Below are positions 42,623-50,188 of a DNA stretch of 64,000 bases, piece after piece. The position numbers and the translations under genes were made by a program. Position 1 is the first letter of the stretch; each line of letters opens with the position of its first letter. Under the pieces are notes generated by a model. That model was given only the letters and a program-made list of their open reading frames with translations. It did no database searches and had not been told where the DNA came from. Source of the DNA: M3007 sp044347755 (GTDB lineage Bacteria > Bacteroidota > Bacteroidia > Chitinophagales > Saprospiraceae); assembly GCA_044347755.1 (NCBI GenBank), contig JBIKUE010000011.1, forward strand, positions 8,915 through 72,914, given 5' to 3'.

Positions 42623-43639
42623 ATGAGTAAACATACAAAACGCCCCGTAATGGCCTATGTTCTGATCGCGGTGTTGCTGCTGGTCGCCATTGCTTATGTG
42701 GCACGCCCATTCCTCAACCCCACCCCGTCCCCGCCCCCGCCTGTTTCCAATGTACCGAAAGTTACAGCCCCTGATTTTCTTGCAGACTCCGCCTTTGCCT
42801 TTGTAAAAAAACAGGTGGAATTTGGTCCACGGGTACCTAATACTCCTGCGCACAAAAAATGTGGAGAATGGTTGGTTAAGGAGTTTAAGCGCTATGGGTT
42901 TTCTGTCATTGAACAAAAGGTAAGCGCCCCATACTACAAGGGTGGCACCATGAATGGCGTGAATATCATTGCCCAATACAAGCCTGAAATCAGTAAAAGG
43001 GTTTGCCTGGCGGCTCACTGGGATAGCCGCAATGAAGCCGATAAAGACACCAAAAACCAAAACAAAGCCATTGACGGTGCTGATGATGGCGCAAGTGGCG
43101 TAGGGGTATTACTGGAAATTGCACGGATCCTTCAACAAAACCCGGTCGACATTGGGGTAGACCTGATCTGTTTTGATCTGGAAGATAACGGTAACGACGA
43201 CGGGGCATCAGAAACCTGGTGTCTGGGATCACAATATTGGTCCAAAAATCTCCACAGGCCCGGATACTCTCCTTATTACGCCATCCTGTTGGATCTCGTG
43301 GGCGCACAAGGCGCAAAATTTTACAAAGAAGGAATTTCCAGAGAAGTAGCTCCAGAGTTGGTAGATAGGGTCTGGGATCTGGCTAACAACCTTGGATACA
43401 ATCAATATTTTATTCCGGAGAACAGAGGAGGCATCACAGACGACCACCTTTTTGTGATCCGTAATGCACGCATTCCGATGATCGACATTATCAGCCTGCC
43501 CAACGATGGTAACAGTCCTTTTGGCGCTCACCACCATACCCATTCTGATAATATCAACGTCATTGACAAAAATGTGCTCAAGGCAGTAGGACAAACCATG
43601 ACAACCTTAATTTACCGGACGAATAGCGGGGTGTTTTAG
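42623..43639 (+). CDS. M28-family zinc peptidase or glutaminyl cyclase-like protein
   Basis: This 338-residue protein has an N-terminal membrane anchor (MAYVLIAVLLLVAIAYVARP) and a Pro-rich linker. The M28 fold follows with zinc ligands visible in LAAHWDSRNEADK, DGADDGASGVGVLLE, LICFDLEDNGNDDG and GAHHHTHSDN. The C-terminal IDIISLPNDG region and overall length match the M28 group that includes glutaminyl-peptide cyclotransferase, which converts N-terminal Gln to pyroglutamate. In Bacteroidota this cyclase is frequent and periplasmic. Aminopeptidase activity cannot be excluded. The stop codon runs into the GTTTGAG repeat. Confidence 0.88.
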   Translation: MSKHTKRPVMAYVLIAVLLLVAIAYVARPFLNPTPSPPPPVSNVPKVTAPDFLADSAFAFVKKQVEFGPRVPNTPAHKKCGEWLVKEFKRYGFSVIEQKVSAPYYKGGTMNGVNIIAQYKPEISKRVCLAAHWDSRNEADKDTKNQNKAIDGADDGASGVGVLLEIARILQQNPVDIGVDLICFDLEDNGNDDGASETWCLGSQYWSKNLHRPGYSPYYAILLDLVGAQGAKFYKEGISREVAPELVDRVWDLANNLGYNQYFIPENRGGITDDHLFVIRNARIPMIDIISLPNDGNSPFGAHHHTHSDNINVIDKNVLKAVGQTMTTLIYRTNSGVF

Positions 43640-43777
43640 TGTTTGAGTGTTTGAGTTGGCGTTGGGCTTGATGGCTCAAGGGGCAAAGAACTAAAAGAAC
43701 AAGATTTTATCAAATTCTTGAATAGCCCAGTCCAACGCCAACTCAAACACCCCCACACTCCCACACTCAAACACTCA
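43640..43777. repeat. GTGTTTGAG tandem words with inverted copy between convergent genes
   Basis: GTGTTTGAGTGTTTGAGTTG plus GCGTTGGGC begins directly after the peptidase stop. The inverse, CCAACGCCAACTCAAACACC, followed by CCACACTC and CAAACACTC words, ends in the stop codon of the leftward LOG gene. Same word family as at 7846 and 35404. The hairpin fills the gap between converging genes. Confidence 0.75.
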
Positions 43778-44344
43778 TACTTGCCATTTCTCCACCGCTC
43801 TGTACTCATATGCCTCCATGGCACTGAGCAAGTTTGGCACGGTGTCTGCGGCGATACATAATTGGCGATTTTCAGATTTTAAAAAGCCATTTTCTACCAT
43901 ATTATCGAGCATGTGAAGCAGTGGATCATAATAACCGCGAAGACTTAGCAGTCCAATAGGTTTTTTATACTGGTGGAGTTGGGCAAGGGTAAGCGCCTCG
44001 AAGAACTCATCCATGGAACCATAGCCACCCGGCAGTGTTATAACGCCGTCAGTATCTCGAATCAATAAATCCCTGCGTTCCGACATGGTATCCACGATAA
44101 TCATATCTTTGACACCTGAATGGCCAAGTTCAAGTTCGTTGAGTTGTTTGGTAATAATACCGGTAATCGGGCCGCCTTCAGCCAGAACGGCTTCAGCAAT
44201 AACGCCCATTAAGCCTACGCTCCCGCCGCCAAATACTACCCGAATGCCACGATTGGCCAATGTTTTACCCAATTCGGCTGCGGCTTCGGCAAACCAGGGA
44301 TGAAAGCCTTTATTGGCTCCGCAATACACTGCAACTGATTTCAT
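43775..44344 (-). CDS. LOG-family protein (nucleoside 5'-monophosphate phosphoribohydrolase)
   Basis: This 189-residue Rossmann-fold protein starts MKSVAVYCGANKGFHPWFAE. It has FGGGSVGLMGVIAEAVL, MSERRDLL and LPGGYGSMDEFFEALTLAQL, the PGGxGTxxE motif of LOG proteins. These hydrolyse the N-glycosidic bond of AMP or modified AMP (cytokinin ribotides in plants and pathogens). Most bacterial copies are AMP nucleosidases or of unknown substrate. It is convergent with the M28 gene and divergent from the next lipoprotein gene, 68 bp away. Confidence 0.88.
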   Translation of the reverse strand: MKSVAVYCGANKGFHPWFAEAAAELGKTLANRGIRVVFGGGSVGLMGVIAEAVLAEGGPITGIITKQLNELELGHSGVKDMIIVDTMSERRDLLIRDTDGVITLPGGYGSMDEFFEALTLAQLHQYKKPIGLLSLRGYYDPLLHMLDNMVENGFLKSENRQLCIAADTVPNLLSAMEAYEYRAVEKWQV

Positions 44345-44412
44345 AGAAGAGGATTTGTATGAAGGAATTTTCCCCGCAAACCTCGGACATTTTACTCAAA
44401 ACCGATTTACTC

Positions 44413-45714
44413 ATGAACCATTTCCGCTACCTGATTTTTTTTACGATCCTTGCCGGCTTGTTTTCCTGCGAAAAAGCGGTCTTACCTCCTCCACCTGAAG
44501 CTGTTTTTGAACTTAAGGTTCAAAATGATTTTTTTGAAGTACAGGCTAAGTATGCCATATTTTTGTCTGATGAAGAAGGTGAAACAGTTGCATTCCGCTG
44601 GCTGCCTGGTGAAGATACCGCACATATCCAGGTGCCAGGCAGCAGTCCGCGGGATTTGTTTGATGTAACTCTTCTGAAAATCAGCACTTTGCAGGCTCCC
44701 GGCTCCGGAGTGAAGGATACCACGCTGACACTTACTACCTATACCGATGTTGAAAGTGGCCGGCAAATCCGACTGAGGGACTTGTTTTTTCATCAGGTTT
44801 CCACGCTCCGGTTTTCTTTAACAGGGTTCAACACCCTCGATTCAATAGTCGTTTCTGATGCCCTGACGCTTTCCAGGCCACAGGCACTCAACAATTATTA
44901 TGGAGAATATCTGGTTAACAACACCGGTAGATGCTGGGTTAGGGTTCAGATTAATGGAGAACCATTCTGGCGGTTTCTGACTTTTGACAACATGGGTCCA
45001 GTGGTAGATGCCAGTACCATAAATGTATCTACCCAATTTTTGGGCAATTTCGCACCATCGCTCAACCTTGGCTTCCCCTTTGTAACCACCTGGGAATACA
45101 AACTGGATGGTGTAGTAGATACGGCAAAGCTGGAATTCTTTCCGCTATCTGAGCATATCCGGGCTCCGGGGGGGGAAATTCCAGCGTATGATTCCAGAAA
45201 GGTATTTGAGCCGGTCAACAACGATCTGTTTGACCCAAACCGGCCTTACATTGATCTGTTTCGACTAACTGCTTACGGCCCTACAGGAACTGCTGGCGGC
45301 TATGCTTACCACATTGATCAATTTTTTCCTGCAGTACCCTCCAGTTTACCGGTACCCTCTTTTGATTTGGGAGCCACTACCCTTTCCAACAATCGGGCTG
45401 TGGCTGTAAATTGTATAGGGAATTTTGATGTACTCACACTCACCCGCGCTAAAAACACCACACCAAAAATCAATTGGGAGGTAATTATACCGCCGTCCAA
45501 CGGGCCAGTGCTGTATATACTGCCGGATGTACCGCCAATGTTAGGGCAATTATATCCTTCCCTTGCCTTGTATGATTTTGACAATCAGGTGCAGGCAAGA
45601 GCCGAAAATTATCTTTGGCTCAACTACGATCAGGTAATCCGCAAAATGATGGATAACGCAGATCCATTGTGGCGGGCCAGGGGAGGGTATCTGGGTAGGG
45701 AGGAGCAGTTTTAA
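44413..45714 (+). CDS. Predicted lipoprotein, function unknown
   Basis: This 433-residue protein has a lipoprotein signal peptide, MNHFRYLIFFTILAGLFSC, with Cys19 as the lipidation site; the start at 44413 was chosen for this reason. The mature part is beta rich with repeated aromatic strands (FELKVQNDFFEVQAKYAIFL, LRFSLTGFNTLDSIV, WRFLTFDNMGPVVDAS) and an Asn/Pro-rich C-terminus with GGYAYHIDQFFPAVPS. I do not recognise a family. The location after a LOG gene gives no lead. It is probably an outer-membrane lipoprotein of lineage-restricted distribution. Confidence 0.72.
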   Translation: MNHFRYLIFFTILAGLFSCEKAVLPPPPEAVFELKVQNDFFEVQAKYAIFLSDEEGETVAFRWLPGEDTAHIQVPGSSPRDLFDVTLLKISTLQAPGSGVKDTTLTLTTYTDVESGRQIRLRDLFFHQVSTLRFSLTGFNTLDSIVVSDALTLSRPQALNNYYGEYLVNNTGRCWVRVQINGEPFWRFLTFDNMGPVVDASTINVSTQFLGNFAPSLNLGFPFVTTWEYKLDGVVDTAKLEFFPLSEHIRAPGGEIPAYDSRKVFEPVNNDLFDPNRPYIDLFRLTAYGPTGTAGGYAYHIDQFFPAVPSSLPVPSFDLGATTLSNNRAVAVNCIGNFDVLTLTRAKNTTPKINWEVIIPPSNGPVLYILPDVPPMLGQLYPSLALYDFDNQVQARAENYLWLNYDQVIRKMMDNADPLWRARGGYLGREEQF

Positions 45715-45748
45715 AAAGGCCCTTCCCACCTGACAGGTTAGAAGGGCC
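45713..45748 (-). terminator. Terminator at the end of the cupin/NTF2-like gene cluster
   Basis: GGCCCTTC (45718-45725) pairs with GAAGGGCC (45741-45748), with an inner ACCTG/CAGGT stem. On the minus strand the stem is followed by five T residues. It lies between the converging lipoprotein gene and the first cupin gene and also forms a stem on the plus strand. Confidence 0.75.
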
Positions 45749-45820
45749 GCAGTGAAATATCACCATTCCTCATGCCTCACCAATCCACTCAGATAAAAAA
45801 AGCGTTCAGCTTTGCCAAGA

Positions 45821-46390
45821 TCAACGGCTGAAATGCTCATGGGTATCCATTGCCGGAAAAGCTTTTGGCGCATTTTTAAACTTCTCGTATTTACCTGTCC
45901 ACTTGCCAATTATATAAACTACAGGCATCAACACTTTTTTCACAAAACCCGGCATGTCCGGTACATCGTACTCGTTCCTGTAGCGGCATGTGAGGTACGC
46001 TCCGTCAAACATTTCCGGACGTTTGTCGGCGCCTTGATTCAGTGCATCATAGAGTGTGGTGAGAAAAAAGATCACGTTTTCAGCGGGGTCAATCCAGCCT
46101 GTGATGTGCAGTTCTTCTTCGCCGGCATTCCAGAAACGGTGGGGTACGCCACGTTTGAAAGTCACGCTATCACCCACTCCTCCGAATTGTTCCGGTTCGC
46201 CAAAAATTTGATAACCGATTTTACCTTTTACCACAGTCACGCCTTCATCCTGACGTAGATGTGTATGAAAGCCCGGTCCCGCCATAGGAGCGCAGAAGCC
46301 TTCGAGCAGCAGTTTGTTACCTTCCATTCCGAGGAAAGTGATTTTTTCGCCGTATTTTGTTTCGATAGAGAAAGGGAATGGGTGTTGCAT
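45821..46390 (-). CDS. Cupin-domain protein
   Basis: This 189-residue protein has one cupin barrel: FCAPMAGPGFHTHLRQDEGV (metal-binding HxH and Glu region) and FKRGVPHRFWNAGEEE (second His). The C-terminal 70 residues include a hydrophobic helix (VKKVLMPVVYIIGKW) preceded by RYRNEYDVPDMPGF. The other cupin of the cluster at 47443 has a similar C-terminal arrangement (LRKEYRFAGMP, then a hydrophobic segment), so the two are related. Substrate unknown. It is last in a leftward six-gene cluster, 11 bp after the cytochrome c stop. Confidence 0.85.
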   Translation of the reverse strand: MQHPFPFSIETKYGEKITFLGMEGNKLLLEGFCAPMAGPGFHTHLRQDEGVTVVKGKIGYQIFGEPEQFGGVGDSVTFKRGVPHRFWNAGEEELHITGWIDPAENVIFFLTTLYDALNQGADKRPEMFDGAYLTCRYRNEYDVPDMPGFVKKVLMPVVYIIGKWTGKYEKFKNAPKAFPAMDTHEHFSR

Positions 46391-46401
46391 AAGTAAAGGT
46401 T

Positions 46402-47304
46402 TTAGTTTTTGATTTCGGGAGTTGCCAAACTGGGTTGGGCCATTAAGTATGCGTATATAGCCTCCAGCTGATCTTCGTCATAGTGGCCGATTTCTTTCCA
46501 AGGCATAAATTTTCCGTTGATTTCTTTCCCCAATGGGGTGACTCCGGTTCTCATCATTTTTATAAATCCTTCAGGCCCCCAACTGGTGAGATTACCTCCA
46601 GGTGTAAGGTTCGGCCCCATGGGCGCCTCTGGATTGGGGTCTTTTCCACCATTGAGTTGTGGGCCATGGCAAGTGCGGCAGCCGCTGATTTTCACCAGAT
46701 AATCTCCGTATTGGGCAGAAGAAGCCCGCTCCGGGGCATAGTGGGAGGGTTTGTGATGATCGATCGTTTCTGCATTCAAAGCATCTCCGAATGCCCCCAA
46801 TTGGAAGAGAATATCGCATAGGAAAGTAGTTTTGGGCGAGTCCCAGGATTGTTCCACAGCAGGCAGGGTTTTCAGATAGGCAATGATTTGACCGACATGC
46901 TCGTCGCTCATGTATTGGAAATCAATAGAAGGCATAATGAGCAATGGCCGACTGTCTTTGGCTACGCCATGTCGAATAGCGCGGTCCCAATCAAGATCGG
47001 AATATTGTTTGCATACACCGCCCAGGGTCAGGTTAGGCGCGTTGATGGTACCGAGATCAGGTGCATCGAAAAATTTGGTACCCGCCAGATTCTCTCCGTG
47101 GCAATTAGAGCATAGTACCCCAACCCATTTTTTTCCCGCTTGGATGGAAGCTGAATCGGAGGGAATTGCAATGGCGTTTGGCTGCACATCATATTTTTTA
47201 GCAAGGCGATTTTGGGCGGTGTTGCGTAGATAAAAGGCCGTTCCGGCAACTATAAAGAGAAGCAGGCCGAGGATTCCGACTGTCCATTTGAGTATCTTTT
47301 TCAT
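46402..47304 (-). CDS. Diheme cytochrome c family protein
   Basis: This 300-residue protein has an N-terminal membrane segment (ILGLLLFIVAGTAFYL) and two class I cytochrome c units with CSNCH (65-69) and CRTCH (209-213). Each is followed by NLTLGG or NLTPGG and a Met-containing region (MPSIDFQYMSD, KFMPWKEIGHYD) that can supply the sixth ligand. The arrangement is that of alcohol- or sugar-dehydrogenase cytochrome subunits and of diheme electron carriers. It sits between two cupin genes, suggesting that an oxidase-like activity in the cluster passes electrons to it. Heme attachment depends on Ccm proteins such as CcmB at 2527. Confidence 0.88.
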   Translation of the reverse strand: MKKILKWTVGILGLLLFIVAGTAFYLRNTAQNRLAKKYDVQPNAIAIPSDSASIQAGKKWVGVLCSNCHGENLAGTKFFDAPDLGTINAPNLTLGGVCKQYSDLDWDRAIRHGVAKDSRPLLIMPSIDFQYMSDEHVGQIIAYLKTLPAVEQSWDSPKTTFLCDILFQLGAFGDALNAETIDHHKPSHYAPERASSAQYGDYLVKISGCRTCHGPQLNGGKDPNPEAPMGPNLTPGGNLTSWGPEGFIKMMRTGVTPLGKEINGKFMPWKEIGHYDEDQLEAIYAYLMAQPSLATPEIKN

Positions 47305-47442
47305 GTTTTAACAGTTTTAGGTGAAACATTGATGCAGTCAAGGACTGAAGTGGCTATCACTTAATTCCCCATGCGTGAACCAGATTCCGGATGGATGAAT
47401 ACATAATTAGAGATTGCCCAGGCGATTATTCAAACATAAAGG

Positions 47443-47988
47443 CTATAGTGACTCCGGCAGTGACACTTTCTTAGCCGCTCCAGTCATTTTTGCAATGCCT
47501 GCTCCTATACCAAAAATTACATCTTGCAGCCAATAGGGCATACCGGCAAATCGATACTCTTTGCGCAATTTGCAAAACATAAACAAGGCAGGCAGCAGAG
47601 AAATTTTTTCCCAATCGCCACCGTTTTTCATAGCATCTTCACCCATGGTTTGGAGCATCCATTCGGTGTTTAGAGCAGGTTCGTACCAGAATTTCGCCAC
47701 CAAAGGCTCGTCCGCATGACCATTGATGAAGGAGTGCGACTCCCCTGGCTGTACGATGATGGTTTCTCCGGCATTGGCAATCACTTTTTTGCCATTCACC
47801 ATGGCAACCATCTGGCCACTAATCACTTCAAATCCTTCTGTTTGAAGCATGTGTTTATGCGCGCCAGGGCCTTTTTTGCCTGCAGCAATGGTCATAAGAC
47901 CTTCGCTGCGTTGTCCGTTGGTTTGCTCCCGGGCGTCGTTGAATTCGAGTTTTTCTCCGATGGCATGGAGATCAATGATCTGTTTCAT
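47443..47988 (-). CDS. Cupin-domain protein
   Basis: This 181-residue cupin has GAHKHMLQTEGFEVISGQMV (metal ligands H-x-H and Glu) and VQPGESHSFINGHADEP (third His). Its C-terminal part has an LRKEYRFAGMPYWLQDVIFG helix and a hydrophobic tail, as in the cupin at 45821. It may bind a metal and act on a small substrate in step with the NTF2-like proteins encoded upstream; no substrate is evident. A 138-bp gap separates it from the cytochrome gene, so that gene may have a separate promoter. Confidence 0.85.
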   Translation of the reverse strand: MKQIIDLHAIGEKLEFNDAREQTNGQRSEGLMTIAAGKKGPGAHKHMLQTEGFEVISGQMVAMVNGKKVIANAGETIIVQPGESHSFINGHADEPLVAKFWYEPALNTEWMLQTMGEDAMKNGGDWEKISLLPALFMFCKLRKEYRFAGMPYWLQDVIFGIGAGIAKMTGAAKKVSLPESL

Positions 47989-48013
47989 GTGTAGCTTGAT
48001 TTTATTTAATCAT

Positions 48014-48529
48014 TCAATTTTTGCCGGCTGTGTCGAGTGCAGGCATACCAAGGATGGGAGTCAACTGATCAAATTCCAGTTTCCATACACCATTAATCTT
48101 GCGCATGACGGCCATACCCTTGCTTTTACCGCCTACTTGTTGGCCACCTATTTTGATATCCGCTTCTGAGTCCCATATAACCAGTGCTACATCACTGGTT
48201 AGCATACGCACCTGAACGTTTTCATATTTGAATTGGGGTGTTTCATCAGCTATTTTCACGAATGCCGTCCAACCTTCGAGCATGGCTTTTTTACCGAAGG
48301 TTACATTTCCGCCTGGATCCACTTCTACAGCTTCGTTTGTATACACGGAGAAGCCTTTTTCCATGTTGCCTGCTATGAAGCTATCATAGCATTGGGCAAT
48401 GGCATTGTGTACAGCTTTGGCTTCTCCAGTGGCAGAGCGGGAGCCTACCCAAAGAACTCCTTGAGTCTGTGCATACATCTTGGAGCCAAAAACAAGCAGG
48501 GTCAGGGTTAAGAATAAAGTGTTTTTCAT
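48014..48529 (-). CDS. Secreted NTF2-like (SnoaL/DUF4440-type) protein
   Basis: This 171-residue protein has a signal peptide (MKNTLFLTLTLLVFGSKMYAQ). The NTF2-like cone follows: IAQCYDSFIAGNMEKGFSVY, EVDPGGNVTFGKKAMLEGW, then LTSDVALVIWDSEADIKIGG and MRKINGVWKLEFDQL. The fold occurs in isomerases, hydrolases and binding proteins. It is a paralogue of the neighbour at 48625, sharing KGGQQxGGKSK-type words near the C-terminus. A conserved DIKxGGQQVGGKSKG segment in both suggests the same ligand type. It begins 26 bp upstream of the cupin gene. Confidence 0.82.
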   Translation of the reverse strand: MKNTLFLTLTLLVFGSKMYAQTQGVLWVGSRSATGEAKAVHNAIAQCYDSFIAGNMEKGFSVYTNEAVEVDPGGNVTFGKKAMLEGWTAFVKIADETPQFKYENVQVRMLTSDVALVIWDSEADIKIGGQQVGGKSKGMAVMRKINGVWKLEFDQLTPILGMPALDTAGKN

Positions 48530-48624
48530 AGTGGTATGTACGTTTAAATTGGTGAAAAAGAGGTAGCATGTTGAGAATCCGTCCCGCAGTATGAAGCTAC
48601 AGGACGGGTCTCGTGCAACAAGGG

Positions 48625-49131
48625 TTACTTGCCCCCATCCGGCATTGGAACCACCGGCGTCTGGCTGTCAAATGCAATCAGCCATTGGCCATTAACTTTG
48701 TGAACAACGGTTGCAAACTTCGATTTGCCGCCGATTTGCTGTCCGCCTTTCAGTTTGATGTCGGAAGTAACATCGGAGATCAAGATCGCCACATCTGAGC
48801 CCAGGAAAGTTACTGTTGGTTTCGTCATGCTCCAGGAGGGCGTTCCATCCATCATGGTTTTGAACATTTCATAACCCTCTTTGATAGCTTTTGCGCCACA
48901 GATGCTGCTGCCGTCAGGGTAAATTTCGCAGGCGTTTTCCGTGTAAAACGACCACATTTTGGCTTCGTTACCGGTTTCATATGCTTGCCAAACCTCGTCC
49001 CACATTTTGAGCAGAGAGGCTTCCTCTTTGGAAGTTTGAGCCTTGGCGTTGAAGCTGAAGAGGCTCACGAATAGCATGATAAGGGTGCTGAATCCGCCGA
49101 GGCTGGGGCGGGTAAAAAACAGGTTTTTCAT
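48625..49131 (-). CDS. Secreted NTF2-like protein (paralogue of the 48014 gene)
   Basis: This 168-residue protein starts MKNLFFTRPSLGGFSTLIML and has a signal peptide; a longer frame from 49200 was rejected. The domain includes MWDEVWQAYETGNEAKMWSF, CEIYPDGSSICGAKAIKEGY and VTSDIKLKGGQQIGGKSK, aligning with the gene product at 48014. A perfect 12-bp palindrome GCGACATGTCGC lies at 49173-49184 just upstream on the minus strand and may be an operator. The two paralogues probably arose by tandem duplication. Confidence 0.8.
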   Translation of the reverse strand: MKNLFFTRPSLGGFSTLIMLFVSLFSFNAKAQTSKEEASLLKMWDEVWQAYETGNEAKMWSFYTENACEIYPDGSSICGAKAIKEGYEMFKTMMDGTPSWSMTKPTVTFLGSDVAILISDVTSDIKLKGGQQIGGKSKFATVVHKVNGQWLIAFDSQTPVVPMPDGGK

Positions 49132-49212
49132 AGTGCAAAAAGGTTGTAGTGTGAAAAGAGTTATGGTTTCTCGCGACATGTCGCTGTTTTGAAAAATCAA
49201 TCGAATAATGCG

Positions 49213-49671
49213 TCATTGGAGATAAAGCGCTGGATCAGGCAACAACTGCCCATCTATAACATCTCCTTTATTATTGAATATCAATACCTGTGTACTCCGG
49301 TATGAAAAAGGCCTCCCGGTGGCTTCCCAGTCCATGAAGTTATTTTTGAATGTGCCAGTACAGGTTAATGCTACGGTTACGGTGTTGCCCTCTGAGTTGA
49401 TATGCTCTACCCTGAATGTAGCATCCGGGATGGCAGCGAAATATTGTTCAATACTGGTGCGTGGGTTGCTACTAAGCTTATACTCTCCGGGCCAATAGGG
49501 TATGTAACCACCCAGAGAGTTGTTCCGGTTCTCTATAAAATGCTTTTCATTCAATTCACGATATGCGGTCTGCACCCTGGCTTTGTTTCTGACTGGTGTT
49601 TGTGCATGAAGATCTCTTGTTGAAAGCATTAAAATCAAAAGAGAAACCATGCTGAAAAGAAAGTTTTTCAT
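49213..49671 (-). CDS. Secreted SnoaL-like protein
   Basis: This 152-residue protein has a signal peptide (MKNFLFSMVSLLILMLSTRD, cut near HAQ). The body resembles the SnoaL-like/ester-cyclase group: TAYRELNEKHFIENRNNSLG, SIEQYFAAIPDATFRVEHIN, GNTVTVALTCTGTFKNN and FSYRSTQVLIFNNKGDVIDG. It is more distant from the two DUF4440-type neighbours than they are from each other. It is the promoter-proximal gene of the leftward cluster running to 45821. No promoter box is evident. Confidence 0.78.
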   Translation of the reverse strand: MKNFLFSMVSLLILMLSTRDLHAQTPVRNKARVQTAYRELNEKHFIENRNNSLGGYIPYWPGEYKLSSNPRTSIEQYFAAIPDATFRVEHINSEGNTVTVALTCTGTFKNNFMDWEATGRPFSYRSTQVLIFNNKGDVIDGQLLPDPALYLQ

Positions 49672-49783
49672 AGTGACTGAAAATTTGAAAGGGTGAAAAA
49701 TGTGTTGATGCCAGCTCCTCGCTTCAGCAAGCTGCGCGCTTTAACCTGCTTGGTGTATGTTAAAGGCCCCGTTTCAGCTTACC

Positions 49784-49803
49784 GTCGAAATAGATATTTC
49801 GAC
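49784..49803. promoter_or_regulatory. Perfect palindrome GTCGAAATA-GA-TATTTCGAC
   Basis: Nine-base arms around GA make a strong operator-like dyad about 113 bp upstream of the SnoaL-like gene start (49671). It could be a repressor site or, after the small ORF, a weak terminator stem. No T run follows. Confidence 0.45.
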
Positions 49804-49813
49804 CTACATATTC

Positions 49814-50008
49814 CTATTTTAGGTACACTGTTCGGTGTGGGTGCATCATCAATAGACTTTCACTCAAGTTGTGCCATTGAATTTTAATCAACAGGTACAA
49901 GTTAACAACTGCATCAATGCTGGTTATGGCAACCGTTCCAAACAGGCTGAGCAATAACACGGCGCCGAGCCAATTACTGGAAGCTTTGAACGTGCGATGG
50001 GTTCTCAT
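49814..50008 (-). CDS. Possible small membrane protein
   Basis: A 64-codon frame from an ATG at 50008 encodes MRTHRTFKASSNWLGAVLLL, then LFGTVAITSIDAVVNLYLLI, so two hydrophobic stretches or one long one, and ends MMHPHRTVYLK. The amino acid pattern is coherent, and it stands upstream of the NTF2/cupin cluster on the same strand. I do not recognise the family, and coding status is uncertain; an in-frame start at 50086 would add basic residues. Confidence 0.4.
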   Translation of the reverse strand: MRTHRTFKASSNWLGAVLLLSLFGTVAITSIDAVVNLYLLIKIQWHNLSESLLMMHPHRTVYLK

Positions 50009-50086
50009 CAATAGGATCGTTTTAAAAGTGATTTTTTTGTTCCGTTTGTTGACACAAAGGTGGGGCTGCCGAACCTCAGCAGTCAC

Positions 50087-50123
50087 GCGCAGGTTTGCGT
50101 AAATGGACTACGCAGATTTGCGT
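50087..50123 (-). promoter_or_regulatory. Paired dyad boxes CGCAGrTTTGCGTA, 23 bp apart
   Basis: Copies start at 50087 and 50110. The second lies in TACGCA-GATT-TGCGTA (50108-50123), a perfect 6-bp dyad. The pair lies upstream of the small ORF and the NTF2/cupin cluster on the minus strand. A similar CGCAGATTT pair is at 854-884. Spacing suits a LytTR- or AraC-like dimer site. Confidence 0.4.
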
Positions 50124-50188
50124 ATTTTCAGGAAATAAGTCGGGAATTGGACCGACAAGCAGGGGGTAACTTCATTTTCCCAAGCCAG

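Larger units (their letters stand above)
49672..50188. other. Long intergenic region upstream of the NTF2/cupin cluster
   Basis: The 517-bp gap contains a possible small membrane-protein ORF (49814-50008), a palindrome (49784-49803) and a pair of dyad boxes (50087-50123). Other open frames are short. It is the likely control region of the leftward cluster. G+C content and base order look unlike the flanking coding sequence. Confidence 0.55.

Noticed and set aside
49693..49887. Rightward 64-codon frame in the 517-bp gap
   Set aside because: Overlaps the palindrome and the opposite ORF; no pattern of a real protein.
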